Below, in pieces: positions 15,201 through 24,339 of a DNA stretch of 64,000 nt. Source of the stretch: Diplolepis rosae (taxonomy: Eukaryota > Arthropoda > Insecta > Hymenoptera > Diplolepididae); assembly GCA_030998225.1 (NCBI GenBank), contig JAPYXD010000713.1:620001-684000 (forward strand). Direction: 5' to 3'. The notes under the pieces were generated by a model that was not told where the DNA came from, did not search any database, and saw nothing but the letters and a program-made list of their open reading frames with translations. The position numbers were made by a program, and so were the translations under genes. Positions within the stretch are counted from its first letter, which is position 1. Each line of letters opens with the position of its first letter.

Positions 15201-17224
15201 ATCAAGTTTGGTCCAATTAATGATGATTTTTCGCTCATAACCTGAAATCTAGTGACTTTTCATAAAAACATTATCATTTTTTTTAATCATATCAAGTTTG
15301 GTCCAATTAATGATGATTTTTCGTTCGTAACCTCAAATCTAGTGACTTTTCATAAAAACATCATCATCTTTTTTAATCATATCAAGTTTGGTCCAATTAA
15401 TGATGATTTTTCGTTCGTAACCTCAAATCTAGTGACTTTTCATAAAAACATCATCAACTGTTTTGATTATATCAAATTTGGTCCAATTAATGATGATTTT
15501 CCGCACATAACCTTAAACTTCTGATTCTATTTAAAACCATTACCATCTGTTCTAATCATATCAAGTTTGGTCCAATTAGTGATGATTTTTCGCCTATAAC
15601 CTGAAATCTAGTGACTTTTCATAAAAGCATCATCAACTGTTTTGATTATATCAAATTTGGTCCAATTAATGATGATTTTCCGCACATAACCTTAAACTTC
15701 TGATTCTATTTAAAACCATTACCATCTGTTCTAATCATATCAAGTTTGGTCCAATTAGTGATGATTTTTCGCCTATAACCTGAAATCTAGTGACTTTTCA
15801 TAAAAACATTATCTTCTTTTTTAATCATATCAAGTTTGATCCAATTAATGATGATTTTTCACTCATAACCTGAAATCTAGTGACTTTTCATAAAAACATT
15901 ATCATTTTTTTTAATCATATCAAGTTTGGTCCAATTAATGATGATTTTTCGTTCGTAACCTCAAATCTAGTGACTTTTCATAAAAACATCATCAACTGTT
16001 TTGATTATATCAAATTTGGTCCAATTAATGATGATTTTCCGCACATAACCATGAATCTTCTGATTCTATATAAAACCATTACCATCTGTTCTAATCATAT
16101 CAAGTTTGGTCCAATTAATGATGATTTTTCGCTTATAACCTGAAATCTAGTGACTTTTCATAAAAACATTATCATCTTTTTTAATCATATCAAGTTTGAT
16201 CCAATTAATGATGATTTTCCGCACATAACCTTAAACTTCTGATTCTATTTAAAACCATTACCATCTGTTCTAATCATATCAAGTTTGGTCCAATTAGTGA
16301 TGATTTTTCGCCTATAACCTGAAATCTAGTGACTTTTCATAAAAACATTATCATCTTTTTTAATCATATCAAGTTTGATCCAATTAATGATGATTTTCCG
16401 GACATAACCTTAAAACTACTAATTAAATATAAAAACATTATCATCTTTTTTAATCATATCAAGTTTGATCCAATTAGTGATGATTTTCCGGACATAACCT
16501 TGAAGCTTCTGATTCTATATGAAGCCATTACCATCTGTTTTAATCATATCAATTTCGATCCAATTAATGATGATTTTCCGCACATAGCCTTGAAACTTCT
16601 GATTCTATATAAAACCATTACAATCTGTTCTAATCATATCAAGTTTGTTAAAATTATTGATGATTTTACGCATATAAACTGAAATCTAGTGACTTTTCAT
16701 AAAATCATCATCACCTTTTTAAATCATATTAAGTTTGGTCCAATTAAGGATGGTTCTCAATACATAACCTAAAAACTACTAATTTCATATAAAAACATTA
16801 TCATCTGTTTAATTAGGGTCAATGTTGAACCAATTAATGATGATTTTTCGCTTATATCCTGGAATCTAGTGACTTTTCATAAAAACATTAGCATCTTTTT
16901 TAATCATATTAAGTTTGATCCAATTAATGATGATTTTTCGCCTATAACCTGAAATCTAGTGACTTTTCATAAAAGCATCATCAACTGTTTTGATTATATC
17001 AAATTTGGTCCAATTAATGATGATTTTCCGCACATAACCTAAAAACTACTAATTTCATATGGAAACATAATGATTATCATCTTTTTTAATCATATCAAGT
17101 TTGATCCAATTAATGATGATTTTCCGCACATAACCTTAAACTTCTGATTCTATTTAAAACCATTACCATCTGTTCTAATCATATCAAGTTTGATCCAATT
17201 AATGATGATTTTCCGCACATAACC

Positions 17225-20060
17225 TTGAAACTTCTGATTTTATATAAAACCATTACCATCTTTTCTAATCATATCAAGTTTGGTCCAATTAATGATGATT
17301 TTCCGGACATAACCTTGAAGCTTCTGATTCTATATGAAGCCATTACCATCTGTTTTAATCATATCAAGTTCGATCCAATTAATGATGCTTTTCCGCACAT
17401 AACCTTGAAACTTCTGATTCTGTATAAAACCATTACCATCTGTTCTAATCATATTAAGTTTGATCCAATTAATGATGATTTTTGGCTCATAACCTGAAAT
17501 CTAGTGATTTTTCATAAAAACAGTATCATCTTTTTTAATCATATCAAGTCTGATCCAAGTGATGATGATTTTCCGGACATAACCTTAAGCTTCTGATTCT
17601 ATTTAAAACCATTACCATCTGTTTTAATCATATCAAGTTTGGTCCAATTAATGATGATTTTTCGGTCGTAACCTCAAATCTAGTGACTTTTCATAAAAAT
17701 ATCATCAACTGTTTTAATTATATCAAATGTGGTCCAATTAATGATGATTTTCCGCACATAACCTAAAAACTACTAATTTCATATGGAAACATAACTATCT
17801 GTTTAATAAGGATGAATTTTGATCCAATTAATGATGATTTTTCTCTCATAACGTCAAATCTAGTGAATTTTCGTAAAAATATCATCACCTTTTTTAATCA
17901 TATCAAGCTTGATCCAATTAATGATGATTTTCCGCACATAACCTTGAAACTTCTGATTCTATATAAAACCATTACCATCTGTTCTAATCATATCAAGTTT
18001 GGTCCAATTAATGATCATTTATCGCCTATAACCTGGAATCTAGTGACTTTTAATAAAAACATTATCATCTTTTTTAACCATATCAAATTTGGTCCAATTA
18101 ATGATGATTTTCCGCACATAACCTTGAAACTTCTGATTCTATATAAAACCATTACCATCTGTTCTAATCATATCAAGTTTGGTCCAATTAGTGATGATTT
18201 TTCGCCTATAACCTGAAATCTAGTGACTTTTCATAAAAACATTATCATCTTTTTTAATCATATCAAGTTTGATCCAATTAATGATGATTTTCCGGACATA
18301 ACCTTGAAACTTCTGATTCTATATAAAACCATTACCATCTGTTCTAATCATATCAAGTTTGGTCCAATTAATGATGAAATTTCACACAAAACCTGAAATC
18401 TAGTGACTTTTCATAAAAACATTATCATCTTTTTTAATCATATCAAGTTTGATCCAATTAATGATGATTTTCCGCACATAACCTTAAACTTCTGATTCTA
18501 TTTAAAACCATTACCATCTGTTCTAATCATATCAAGTTTGATCCAATTAATGATGATTTTCCGCACATAACCTTGAAGCTTCTGATTCTATATGAAGCCA
18601 TTACCATCTGTTTTAATCATATCAAGTTCGATCCAATTAATGATGATTTTCCGCACATAACCTTGAAACTTCTGATTCTATATAAAACCATTACCATCTT
18701 TTCTAATCATATCAAGTTTGGTCCAATTAATGATGATTTTCCGGACATAACCTTGAAGCTTCTGATTCTATATGAAGCCATTACCATCTGTTTTAATCAT
18801 AACAAGTTCGATCCAATTAATGATGATTTTCCGCACATAACCTTAAACTTCTGATTCTATTTAAAACCATTACCATCTGTTCTAATCATATAAAGTTTGG
18901 TCCAATTAGTGATGATTTTTCGCCGATAACCTGAAATCTAGTGACTTTTCATAAAAACATCATCACCTTTTTAAATCATATTAAGTTTGGTCCAATTAAG
19001 GATGGTTCTCCACACATAACCTAAAAACTACTAATTTCATATAAAAACATTATCATCTGTTTAAGTAGCATCAATTTTGAACCAATTAATAATGATTTTT
19101 CGCTTATAACCTTGAAACTAGTTAGTATTCATAAAAAATTTATCATCTTTTTTAATCATATCAATTTTGTTCCAATTAATGATGATTTTTCGCTCTTAAC
19201 CTCAAATCTAGTGACTTTTAATAAAAACATCATCAACTGTTTTAATTATATCAAATGTGGTCCAATTAATGATGATTTTCCGCACATAACCTAAAAACTA
19301 CTAATTTCATATGGAAACATAATGATTATCATCTTTTTTAATCATATCAAGTTTGATCCAATTAATGATGATTTTCCGCACATAACCTTAAACTTCTGAT
19401 TCTATTTAAAACCATTACCATCTGTTCTAATCATATCAAGTTTGATCCAATTAATGATGATTTTCCGCACATAACCTTGAAACTTCTGATTCTGTATAAA
19501 ACCATTACCATCTTTTCTAAACATATCAAGTTTGGTCCAATTAATGATGATTTTCCGCACATAGCCTTGAATCTTCTGATTCTATATGAAGCCATTACCA
19601 TCTTTTTTAATCATATCAAGTTCGATCCAATTAATGATGATTTTCCGCACATAACCTTGAAACTTCTGATTCTGTATAAAACCATTACCATCTTTTCTAA
19701 TCATATCAAGTTTGGTCCAATTAATGATGATTTTCCGGACATAACCTTGAAGCATCTGATTCTATATGAAGCCATTACCATCTATTTTAATCATATCAAT
19801 TTCGATCCAATTAATGATGATTTTCCGCACATAACCTTGAAACTTCTGATTCTATATAAAACCATTACCATCTGTTCTAATCATGTCAAGTTTGGTCCAA
19901 TTAATGATGATTTTTCGCTCATAACCTGAAATCTAGTGACTTTTCATAAAAACATTATCATCTTTTTTAATCATATCAAGTTTGATCCAATTAATGATGA
20001 TTTTCCGGACATAACCTTGAAACTTCTGATTCTATATAAAACCATTACCATCTGTTATAA
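17225..20060 (+). repeat. 2.79-kb duplicated segment left of element 1
   Basis: Open stretches at 17812 and 18573 are repeated nearly unchanged at 24870 and 25632 (offsets 7058 and 7059). Subtracting element 1 plus its 13-bp target duplication (4266 bp) leaves 2792-2793 bp, or 31 monomers. The pair is therefore a tandem duplication of satellite, and element 1 sits near the junction of the two copies. Confidence 0.78.
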
Positions 20061-20073
20061 TCATATCAAGTTT
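20061..20073 (+). repeat. Target-site duplication of element 1, 5' copy
   Basis: The sequence tcatatcaagttt directly precedes element 1 and is repeated at 24327-24339 directly after its poly(A). The match can be read as 13 bp, or as 14-15 bp if one or two A residues of the tail belong to the target (aatcatatcaagttt). Removing the element and one copy restores a normal class-2 monomer, so this is a true duplication and not two neighbouring monomers. Confidence 0.88.
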
Positions 20074-20919
20074 AGGATGGGGAATGGCAGCTGGTGGAGA
20101 AGAAAAAAAGAAAAAAATTAAAAAAGAGAAGAAAAAAGAGGTTCCTGTGCCATCTGCGCAGGAACCTAAAACAAAGGTGAAGTTGGCGAGGCGCTCTCCG
20201 GCCGCACGGTCGGGCGACGCTATCAGGGTGTCGGCGAGGGATGGAGAGTCCTACGCCGATATCCTGAAGGCTATGAAGGCGAAAGTAAACCCCCAGAACG
20301 CAGGGGCGGAGGTCCTCTCCATTCGGAGAACCAGGAGGGAGGAGATTCTCCTGGTCCTCAGAAAGGGGGTGACGTCTCGACCTTCGAAAAGGCGCTCGAC
20401 CGGGCGGTCGGAGAGAAGGCCGAAGTTAAATCTTTGGTCTCGAAGAGGTCCCTTGAAGTTAGGGACCTCGACGAGACAGTCACAAGAGAAGAGGTTGTTG
20501 CAGCGCTTTGCATCGCACTGGGCAAGCCAGACCTCGGTGACCAGTGCAGGCTGTACAAACGCTTTGGCGGTGTGCAGACTGCGGTGGTCCGTTTAACCGA
20601 GGCGGACGCCCAGAGCTTGCTCGGGCTTGGTAGACTAAGGGTAGGGTGGGTGAACTGCCGCATCCGAGAGCATGTCGAGGTTGCCCGGTGCTTCAGGTGC
20701 CAGGGATACGGCCATGTGTCGCGTGGCTGCGCGCTTCCAGGCAGAAAGGATGCCTGCTGGAGGTGTGGGGGCGCGTCACACGTGGCCAAGGAGTGCAAGG
20801 CTCCCCCTCGGTGCCTGACTTGTACTGATAGGGGCGAAAAAGATGTCGCCCATGCTTCGGGGAGCGGTTCTTGCCCAATATTCAGGGCGGAGCTCCGGAG
20901 GTTGAGAGGTGGAAAGTGA
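20074..20919 (+). pseudogene. ORF1 (gag-like nucleic-acid-binding protein), element 1, truncated and frameshifted
   Basis: In this clade the ORF1 protein packages element RNA into ribonucleoprotein particles. The remnant starts within a DGEWQLVE stretch and an A-rich lysine tract. It continues in a second frame (VPVPSAQE onward, from 20138) and shifts again near 20364-20369, where element 1 has five G residues and element 2 has six. The last frame (open from 20434 to the TGA at 20917) holds a central domain ending in GWVNCRIREH. Three zinc knuckles follow. Counted from 20434, they are C86-C89-H94-C99 and C108-C111-H116-C121 (CX2CX4HX4C), then C127-C130-H140-C147 (CX2CX9HX6C). The 3' end overlaps the ORF2 frame. 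It cannot make a full protein as it stands. Confidence 0.92.
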
Positions 20920-23900
20920 AATTTCTACAGCTCAACCTCGGGAGAGGGAAGGAAGCCCAGAACCTTCTGATGCAGACTGCCAGGGAGAGGGGAGCCGATG
21001 TGTTGCTCATTAGTGAGCAACACAAATGGTCCGAAAACTCTGCTTGGTACCAGGATGCATCAAGGAGGGCTGGGATCCTTGTCTGCAGCCCTGATTTGAG
21101 CATCGCGGAGTTCCTGGAGACCGACGCGGGGTTCGTTTGGGTGGAGGTGGCGGGGGTACGTGTGTACAGCTGCTACTTCTCCCCCAACGATCCTTTCGAG
21201 ATTTTCGAGACCCAGATCCTCCTCCTTGAGGAAAGCCTCAAAGAGGCTAGTGGGCGGTCCCTTATTGCGGGTGACTTTAATAGTAAGTCGCCCGAGTGGG
21301 GAGAAGCCCGTCTGGACAGGAGGGGAATCTTGGTCGGTGAGATGGTCGCCAGGAATGACCTGATCGTGTTGAATCGGGGCAGGGATTTTACGTTCAGACG
21401 AGGAGCGGGGGGGTCGATTATCGACCTCACGATTGCCGCGCCCCGTCTTGCCTCCAGGATAGGCGACTGGTGCGTCCTCGATGTAATAACATTGAGTGAC
21501 CACCAGTGCATTGAGTTTAGCATCCAGGAACGGAGTCACCCAGTGAATACGGGAAGGGGCGGCAAGGTAAGGAGCCCCTCCTGGAACACAAAACGACTCA
21601 GAAAAGACAAGCTTCGGGAACATCTTGAAGAAACCAAGCTCATAGATGAGCTTGGTTGGGCAAGGTCTGCTGGGTCGTTGGAGGACACTGTGCGCGCGGC
21701 GAGGCGGAAAGTGGTCGCAGCATGCGACCACTCCATGCCTCGCCGCGGGCACAGGCGTACCGGGGACTCGATGTACTGGTGGAACGACCAGTTGTCCGTC
21801 CTGCGTCGAAAGTGCCTTACAGCGCGGCGGAGTTTTACCCGCTCAAAGGGTGATCCTCTGCTGCGCGAGGCATGGAAAAAAGCAAAATCAGCTCTGAGGC
21901 AAGGCATAAAAAAAAGCCGACTTCAGTGCTGGAAAGACTTGATCGGAGAAGTCGAGAAGGATCCATGGGGTCTCGCCTTCAAAATAGTCACTAAGAGATT
22001 GGTGACTAGAAGAAAGACCCCGGGCCTGGATAGTGCCGATCGTGTCAAGTACATCGTGCGAAGCTTGTTCCCGCATGTAGAGCCGTTCCAAAGACAGGAC
22101 CGAAGTTCCTGCGTGGTCCGGGGCGAAGAACTCTTCACTCTCGAAGAACTAAAGAGAGCGGGTGGAAGGCTCAAGGCAAACACAGCGCCGGGGATCGACG
22201 GGTTGCCGAACGAGATCCTCAAAGAGGTGATCGGGGTATACCCGGAGATGCTCCTAGAAGTCTTCAACTCCTGTCTTCGGGAGGGGAGGTTCTTCGCAGA
22301 CTGGAAGAAGCAGAGGTTGGTCCTGCTGAGGAAAGGCAACAAACCTCTAGGGGATGCCTCATCGTATAGGCCAATATGTTTATTGGATACGATGGGGAAA
22401 CTTCTGGAGGAAATGATCCTACAAAGACTACAGGGTCACATGGTCCGCGAGAATGGTCTCTCGGAAAACCAGTTCGGCTTTCGGAAAGGCAGGTCCACAG
22501 TCGACGCCATCCAGGCAGTGGTGGACATCGCCACTAAAGCAAGAAGAGGAACTGGTAAGCGTAAGGGATTCTGCGCGTTGATCAGCATTGACATACGCAA
22601 TGCGTTTAATACCGCGAGATGGAACATCTGCATCGAGGCGATGGTGCGGAAAAAGGTTCCAGACTACCTGTTACGAATGATAGATGACTATCTGAGCGAC
22701 AGGTGGGTGATATACGAGGGCGACAAATGGTCTCTCAAGGAAGAGATGACATGTGGCGCCCCTCAAGGGTCGCGGGTAGGTCCACTCGTCTGGAACGTCA
22801 TGTACGACGATTTCCTGCGCATGGACCTGCCTGCTGGAACGAGCATCATCGGCTTCGCGGATGACGCACTTGTCGTGTGCGCCGCTGACGACGTCAAAAT
22901 CCTGGAGCTGAGGATCAATGATAGTCTGTGGCGGGCAAAGCGTTGGTTGGATAGCAGATGCCTGAAAATGGCCCCTGAGAAGACCGAGGCTTTGCTGGTC
23001 ACAGACAGGAGATCCTTCAAATACCCGAGGATCGTTCTCGGGGAACATGAAATCAAGTGGAAAAAGAGCATTAAGTACCTGGGTGTGCAGTTGGATCGAA
23101 GGCTTAGCTTCGGCGAACACCTGCAGATCGCGACTGCCAAAGCCATCCAGTGTGGGGCCGCCCTGACTCGGCTCATGCCCAACATTGGTGGTCCTAGGGA
23201 AGCTAAGAGAAGGCTGGTGGCGAGCGTGGTAAATTCGAAGCTGCTTTATGCAGCTCCGATCTGGACAAGTGCCCTTAACAACCATGCTATCCTGAAGAAG
23301 CTGTTCTCGGCACAGAGAGGTGTGGTGATGAGAATTGTCTCAGCATACCGAACTGTGTCGACGAGTGCTGTGCTGGTCCTGGCGAGCGTCCCGCCAATAG
23401 ATTTATTGGCGGAGGAAAGGCAGGAGACCTTTCAGCTTCGCAAGGAGCTTACCTGCGCCGACCTGCAGGAAATCGCTCGCGCGAAGGAGGCCATCCGCAA
23501 GGATGGAAGGCGCAGACTCGTCGAGAAATGGCAGACGAGATGGCCTAGTGACCAAACCGGGAGATGGACACACCGTCTGATCCCGGAGCTCGCCACCTGG
23601 CTGGATAGAAAGCACGGTCAAGTCGGCTTTTACCTGGCGCAAGCGCTTTCGGGCCATGGTTGCTTTAATGCGTACCTGAAGCGCTTCAAAAAAAGAGACG
23701 ATGAGTCGTGCCGCTACTGCGGTTCCCTTGTGGATAATGCAGAGCACGCACTCTTCGTCTGCGCAAAGTGGGGCGCGGCAAGGGAGGCCCTCGGTCAGGC
23801 AGTGGGTGCCGAGCTCACTCCTGACACGATGGTCTCTCTCATGCTCCAGTCTGAACAGATTTGGATGTTTATCGAGTCATTCGTCACCCTGGTGATGAAG

Positions 23901-23951
23901 GCGAGGGAGCTCGATGAGCGTGCAGAGCGTGGCAACAATGGGGGCCAGTAG
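20871..23951 (+). CDS. ORF2: endonuclease-reverse transcriptase, element 1, open reading frame intact
   Basis: This is the enzyme that nicks target DNA and copies element RNA by target-primed reverse transcription. Numbering from the TTG at 20871 gives 1026 codons. An apurinic-type endonuclease lies at about 17-215, with N22 (LQLNLGR), E49 (LISEQH), GDFN at 134-137 and SDH at 209-211. The reverse transcriptase lies at about 430-760, with APGIDG at 439, the aspartate D574 in ISIDIRNAF, GAPQGSRVG at 629, catalytic FADD at 662-665, and YLGVQLDRRL at 736. A finger C947-C950-H959-C964 (CX2CX8HX4C) follows. The frame is open from 20832, after a TAG, and overlaps ORF1 by about 88 nt. The first ATG (20970, M34) lies past N22, so the true start is non-AUG, a frameshift from ORF1, or reinitiation. 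There is no internal stop or frameshift, but expression from this 5'-truncated copy is doubtful. Confidence 0.93.
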   Translation: MPNIQGGAPEVERWKVKFLQLNLGRGKEAQNLLMQTARERGADVLLISEQHKWSENSAWYQDASRRAGILVCSPDLSIAEFLETDAGFVWVEVAGVRVYSCYFSPNDPFEIFETQILLLEESLKEASGRSLIAGDFNSKSPEWGEARLDRRGILVGEMVARNDLIVLNRGRDFTFRRGAGGSIIDLTIAAPRLASRIGDWCVLDVITLSDHQCIEFSIQERSHPVNTGRGGKVRSPSWNTKRLRKDKLREHLEETKLIDELGWARSAGSLEDTVRAARRKVVAACDHSMPRRGHRRTGDSMYWWNDQLSVLRRKCLTARRSFTRSKGDPLLREAWKKAKSALRQGIKKSRLQCWKDLIGEVEKDPWGLAFKIVTKRLVTRRKTPGLDSADRVKYIVRSLFPHVEPFQRQDRSSCVVRGEELFTLEELKRAGGRLKANTAPGIDGLPNEILKEVIGVYPEMLLEVFNSCLREGRFFADWKKQRLVLLRKGNKPLGDASSYRPICLLDTMGKLLEEMILQRLQGHMVRENGLSENQFGFRKGRSTVDAIQAVVDIATKARRGTGKRKGFCALISIDIRNAFNTARWNICIEAMVRKKVPDYLLRMIDDYLSDRWVIYEGDKWSLKEEMTCGAPQGSRVGPLVWNVMYDDFLRMDLPAGTSIIGFADDALVVCAADDVKILELRINDSLWRAKRWLDSRCLKMAPEKTEALLVTDRRSFKYPRIVLGEHEIKWKKSIKYLGVQLDRRLSFGEHLQIATAKAIQCGAALTRLMPNIGGPREAKRRLVASVVNSKLLYAAPIWTSALNNHAILKKLFSAQRGVVMRIVSAYRTVSTSAVLVLASVPPIDLLAEERQETFQLRKELTCADLQEIARAKEAIRKDGRRRLVEKWQTRWPSDQTGRWTHRLIPELATWLDRKHGQVGFYLAQALSGHGCFNAYLKRFKKRDDESCRYCGSLVDNAEHALFVCAKWGAAREALGQAVGAELTPDTMVSLMLQSEQIWMFIESFVTLVMKARELDERAERGNNGGQ

Positions 23952-24301
23952 AAATCGCATCGGGGCCTACACCCGCGGTCCTGCGTCTTGGGCGGACTTG
24001 GCTGTTCGCGTCGACCGGGGGAGGAATCTCCTTATTCCTTTTCTGGTTGGCGCGGTTGGCCGGCCTGCCTAACGGGCGTGTGCCCGCGGATGGGAGTCCC
24101 GGGCGAACGGACGACGGAAGAGTCGTACGCGACTTTAAGCTAGAACCAACTGCCCGCGAAGTTTAAAGCCGAAAGGCGGTTCCGCGGGCGGTGCATTGGT
24201 TCGCGAGAGGGGGTTTTTTGGTTTTAACAGGTATGCCTAGACCCGTCCTAGGAGAGTCCTGTACAACGTCTATAAAAGATTTCGCCATTTTTCCTCCTCA
24301 C
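23952..24301 (+). other. 3' UTR of element 1
   Basis: This is 350 nt between the ORF2 stop and the poly(A). It is noncoding and GC-rich in its first part. In R1-clade and other LINE elements the 3' UTR is where the reverse transcriptase recognises its template. The last 70 or so nt, from ggttttaacaggtatgcc to ctcctcac, are almost identical in element 2; I see one change (atttcgcc against attttgcc). Two hairpins are conserved: a small one, agtcg-tacg-cgact at 24121-24134, and a long one at 24143-24202. A third possible one is cctag-acccgtc-ctagg near 24236-24252. Confidence 0.85.
24143..24202 (+). other. Predicted 3' UTR RNA hairpin with GAAA tetraloop, element 1
   Basis: The outer stem gaaccaa pairs with ttggttc. 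An inner stem ctgcccg pairs with cgggcgg (one T-G wobble), and the apex gcc-gaaa-ggc is a GNRA-type loop. Element 2 keeps the fold but replaces one G-C pair with A-T and the wobble with C-G. This is predicted by eye from complementarity, not folded. A role in template recognition is inference. Confidence 0.65.
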
Positions 24302-24326
24302 AAAAAAAAAAAAAAAAAAAAAAAAA
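24302..24326 (+). other. Poly(A) tail of element 1
   Basis: 25 consecutive A residues end the element. One or two of them may derive from the target (see the target-site duplication). An uninterrupted A run of this length suggests a fairly recent insertion, since such tracts decay quickly. Confidence 0.95.
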
Positions 24327-24339
24327 TCATATCAAGTTT
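24327..24339 (+). repeat. Target-site duplication of element 1, 3' copy
   Basis: tcatatcaagttt follows the poly(A) and is identical to 20061-20073. The satellite continues normally with gatccaatt. Confidence 0.88.

Larger units (their letters stand above)
1..20073. repeat. 90-bp tandem satellite array, left block
   Basis: The block is head-to-tail monomers of 90 bp with no recognisable gene. The main classes are: (1) units starting ctagtgacttttcataaaaa; (2) units starting ttctgattctatataaaacc, with a variant carrying tatatgaagcc; (3) units starting ctactaatttcatat with a gtttaattaggat segment; (4) a class-1 variant with catcatcaactgttttaatt. All share a core near tccaattaatgatgatttt and end in a linker such as acctgaaat, acctcaaat, accttgaaac or acctaaaaac. 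A representative class-1 unit has 23 G/C in 90. An 89-bp variant (ccttaaac linker) and several shortened or mutated units occur. The order of classes repeats over kilobases, so the array has higher-order structure. I do not recognise it as a named satellite. Long plus-strand open frames exist only because 90 is a multiple of three. Confidence 0.97.
20074..24326 (+). mobile_element. R1-clade non-LTR retrotransposon, element 1 (5'-truncated)
   Basis: This 4.25-kb GC-rich insertion in the AT-rich satellite contains gag-like ORF1, an endonuclease and reverse transcriptase ORF2, a 350-nt 3' UTR and 25 A residues, in that order. There are no terminal repeats, and the flanks carry a 13-15 bp target-site duplication, as expected for target-primed reverse transcription. 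Compared with element 2 it starts later inside ORF1, at aggatggggaatggcagctg, so the 5' UTR and the ORF1 N-terminus are missing. ORF1 is frameshifted, but ORF2 is intact. The endonuclease type, zinc knuckles and CX2CX8HX4C finger point to the R1 clade; the subfamily is not determined. The insertion is in the same orientation in which the satellite is read here. Confidence 0.95.

Noticed and set aside
364..19929. Dozens of plus-strand open frames of 60-267 codons in the satellite as genes
   Set aside because: They are the same 30-codon repeat read through, mostly beginning at GTG or TTG rather than ATG and ending at the recurrent TGA or a 1-bp shift in the linker. There is no non-repeat sequence, signal peptide, domain or splice context.
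1..20073. CRISPR array
   Set aside because: Units are contiguous, with no unique spacers between short identical repeats. The window is eukaryotic, and the 90-bp periodicity has graded variation throughout the unit.
20358..23747. Open frames on the opposite strand of element 1 (for example 20358-20798, 21060-21752, 22671-23285)
   Set aside because: They are shadows of the GC-rich ORF1 and ORF2 coding sequence with no recognisable domains. The sense frame carries all the family motifs.
24267..24280. TATA-like tataaaag in the 3' UTR as a promoter
   Set aside because: It lies in the conserved terminal segment of the 3' UTR, just before the poly(A), with no gene downstream. Its conservation is better explained by template-end function.
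20074..24326. Telomeric insertion of TRAS or SART type
   Set aside because: The flanks are the 90-bp satellite. I see no (TTAGG)n or similar telomere repeat at either junction of either element.
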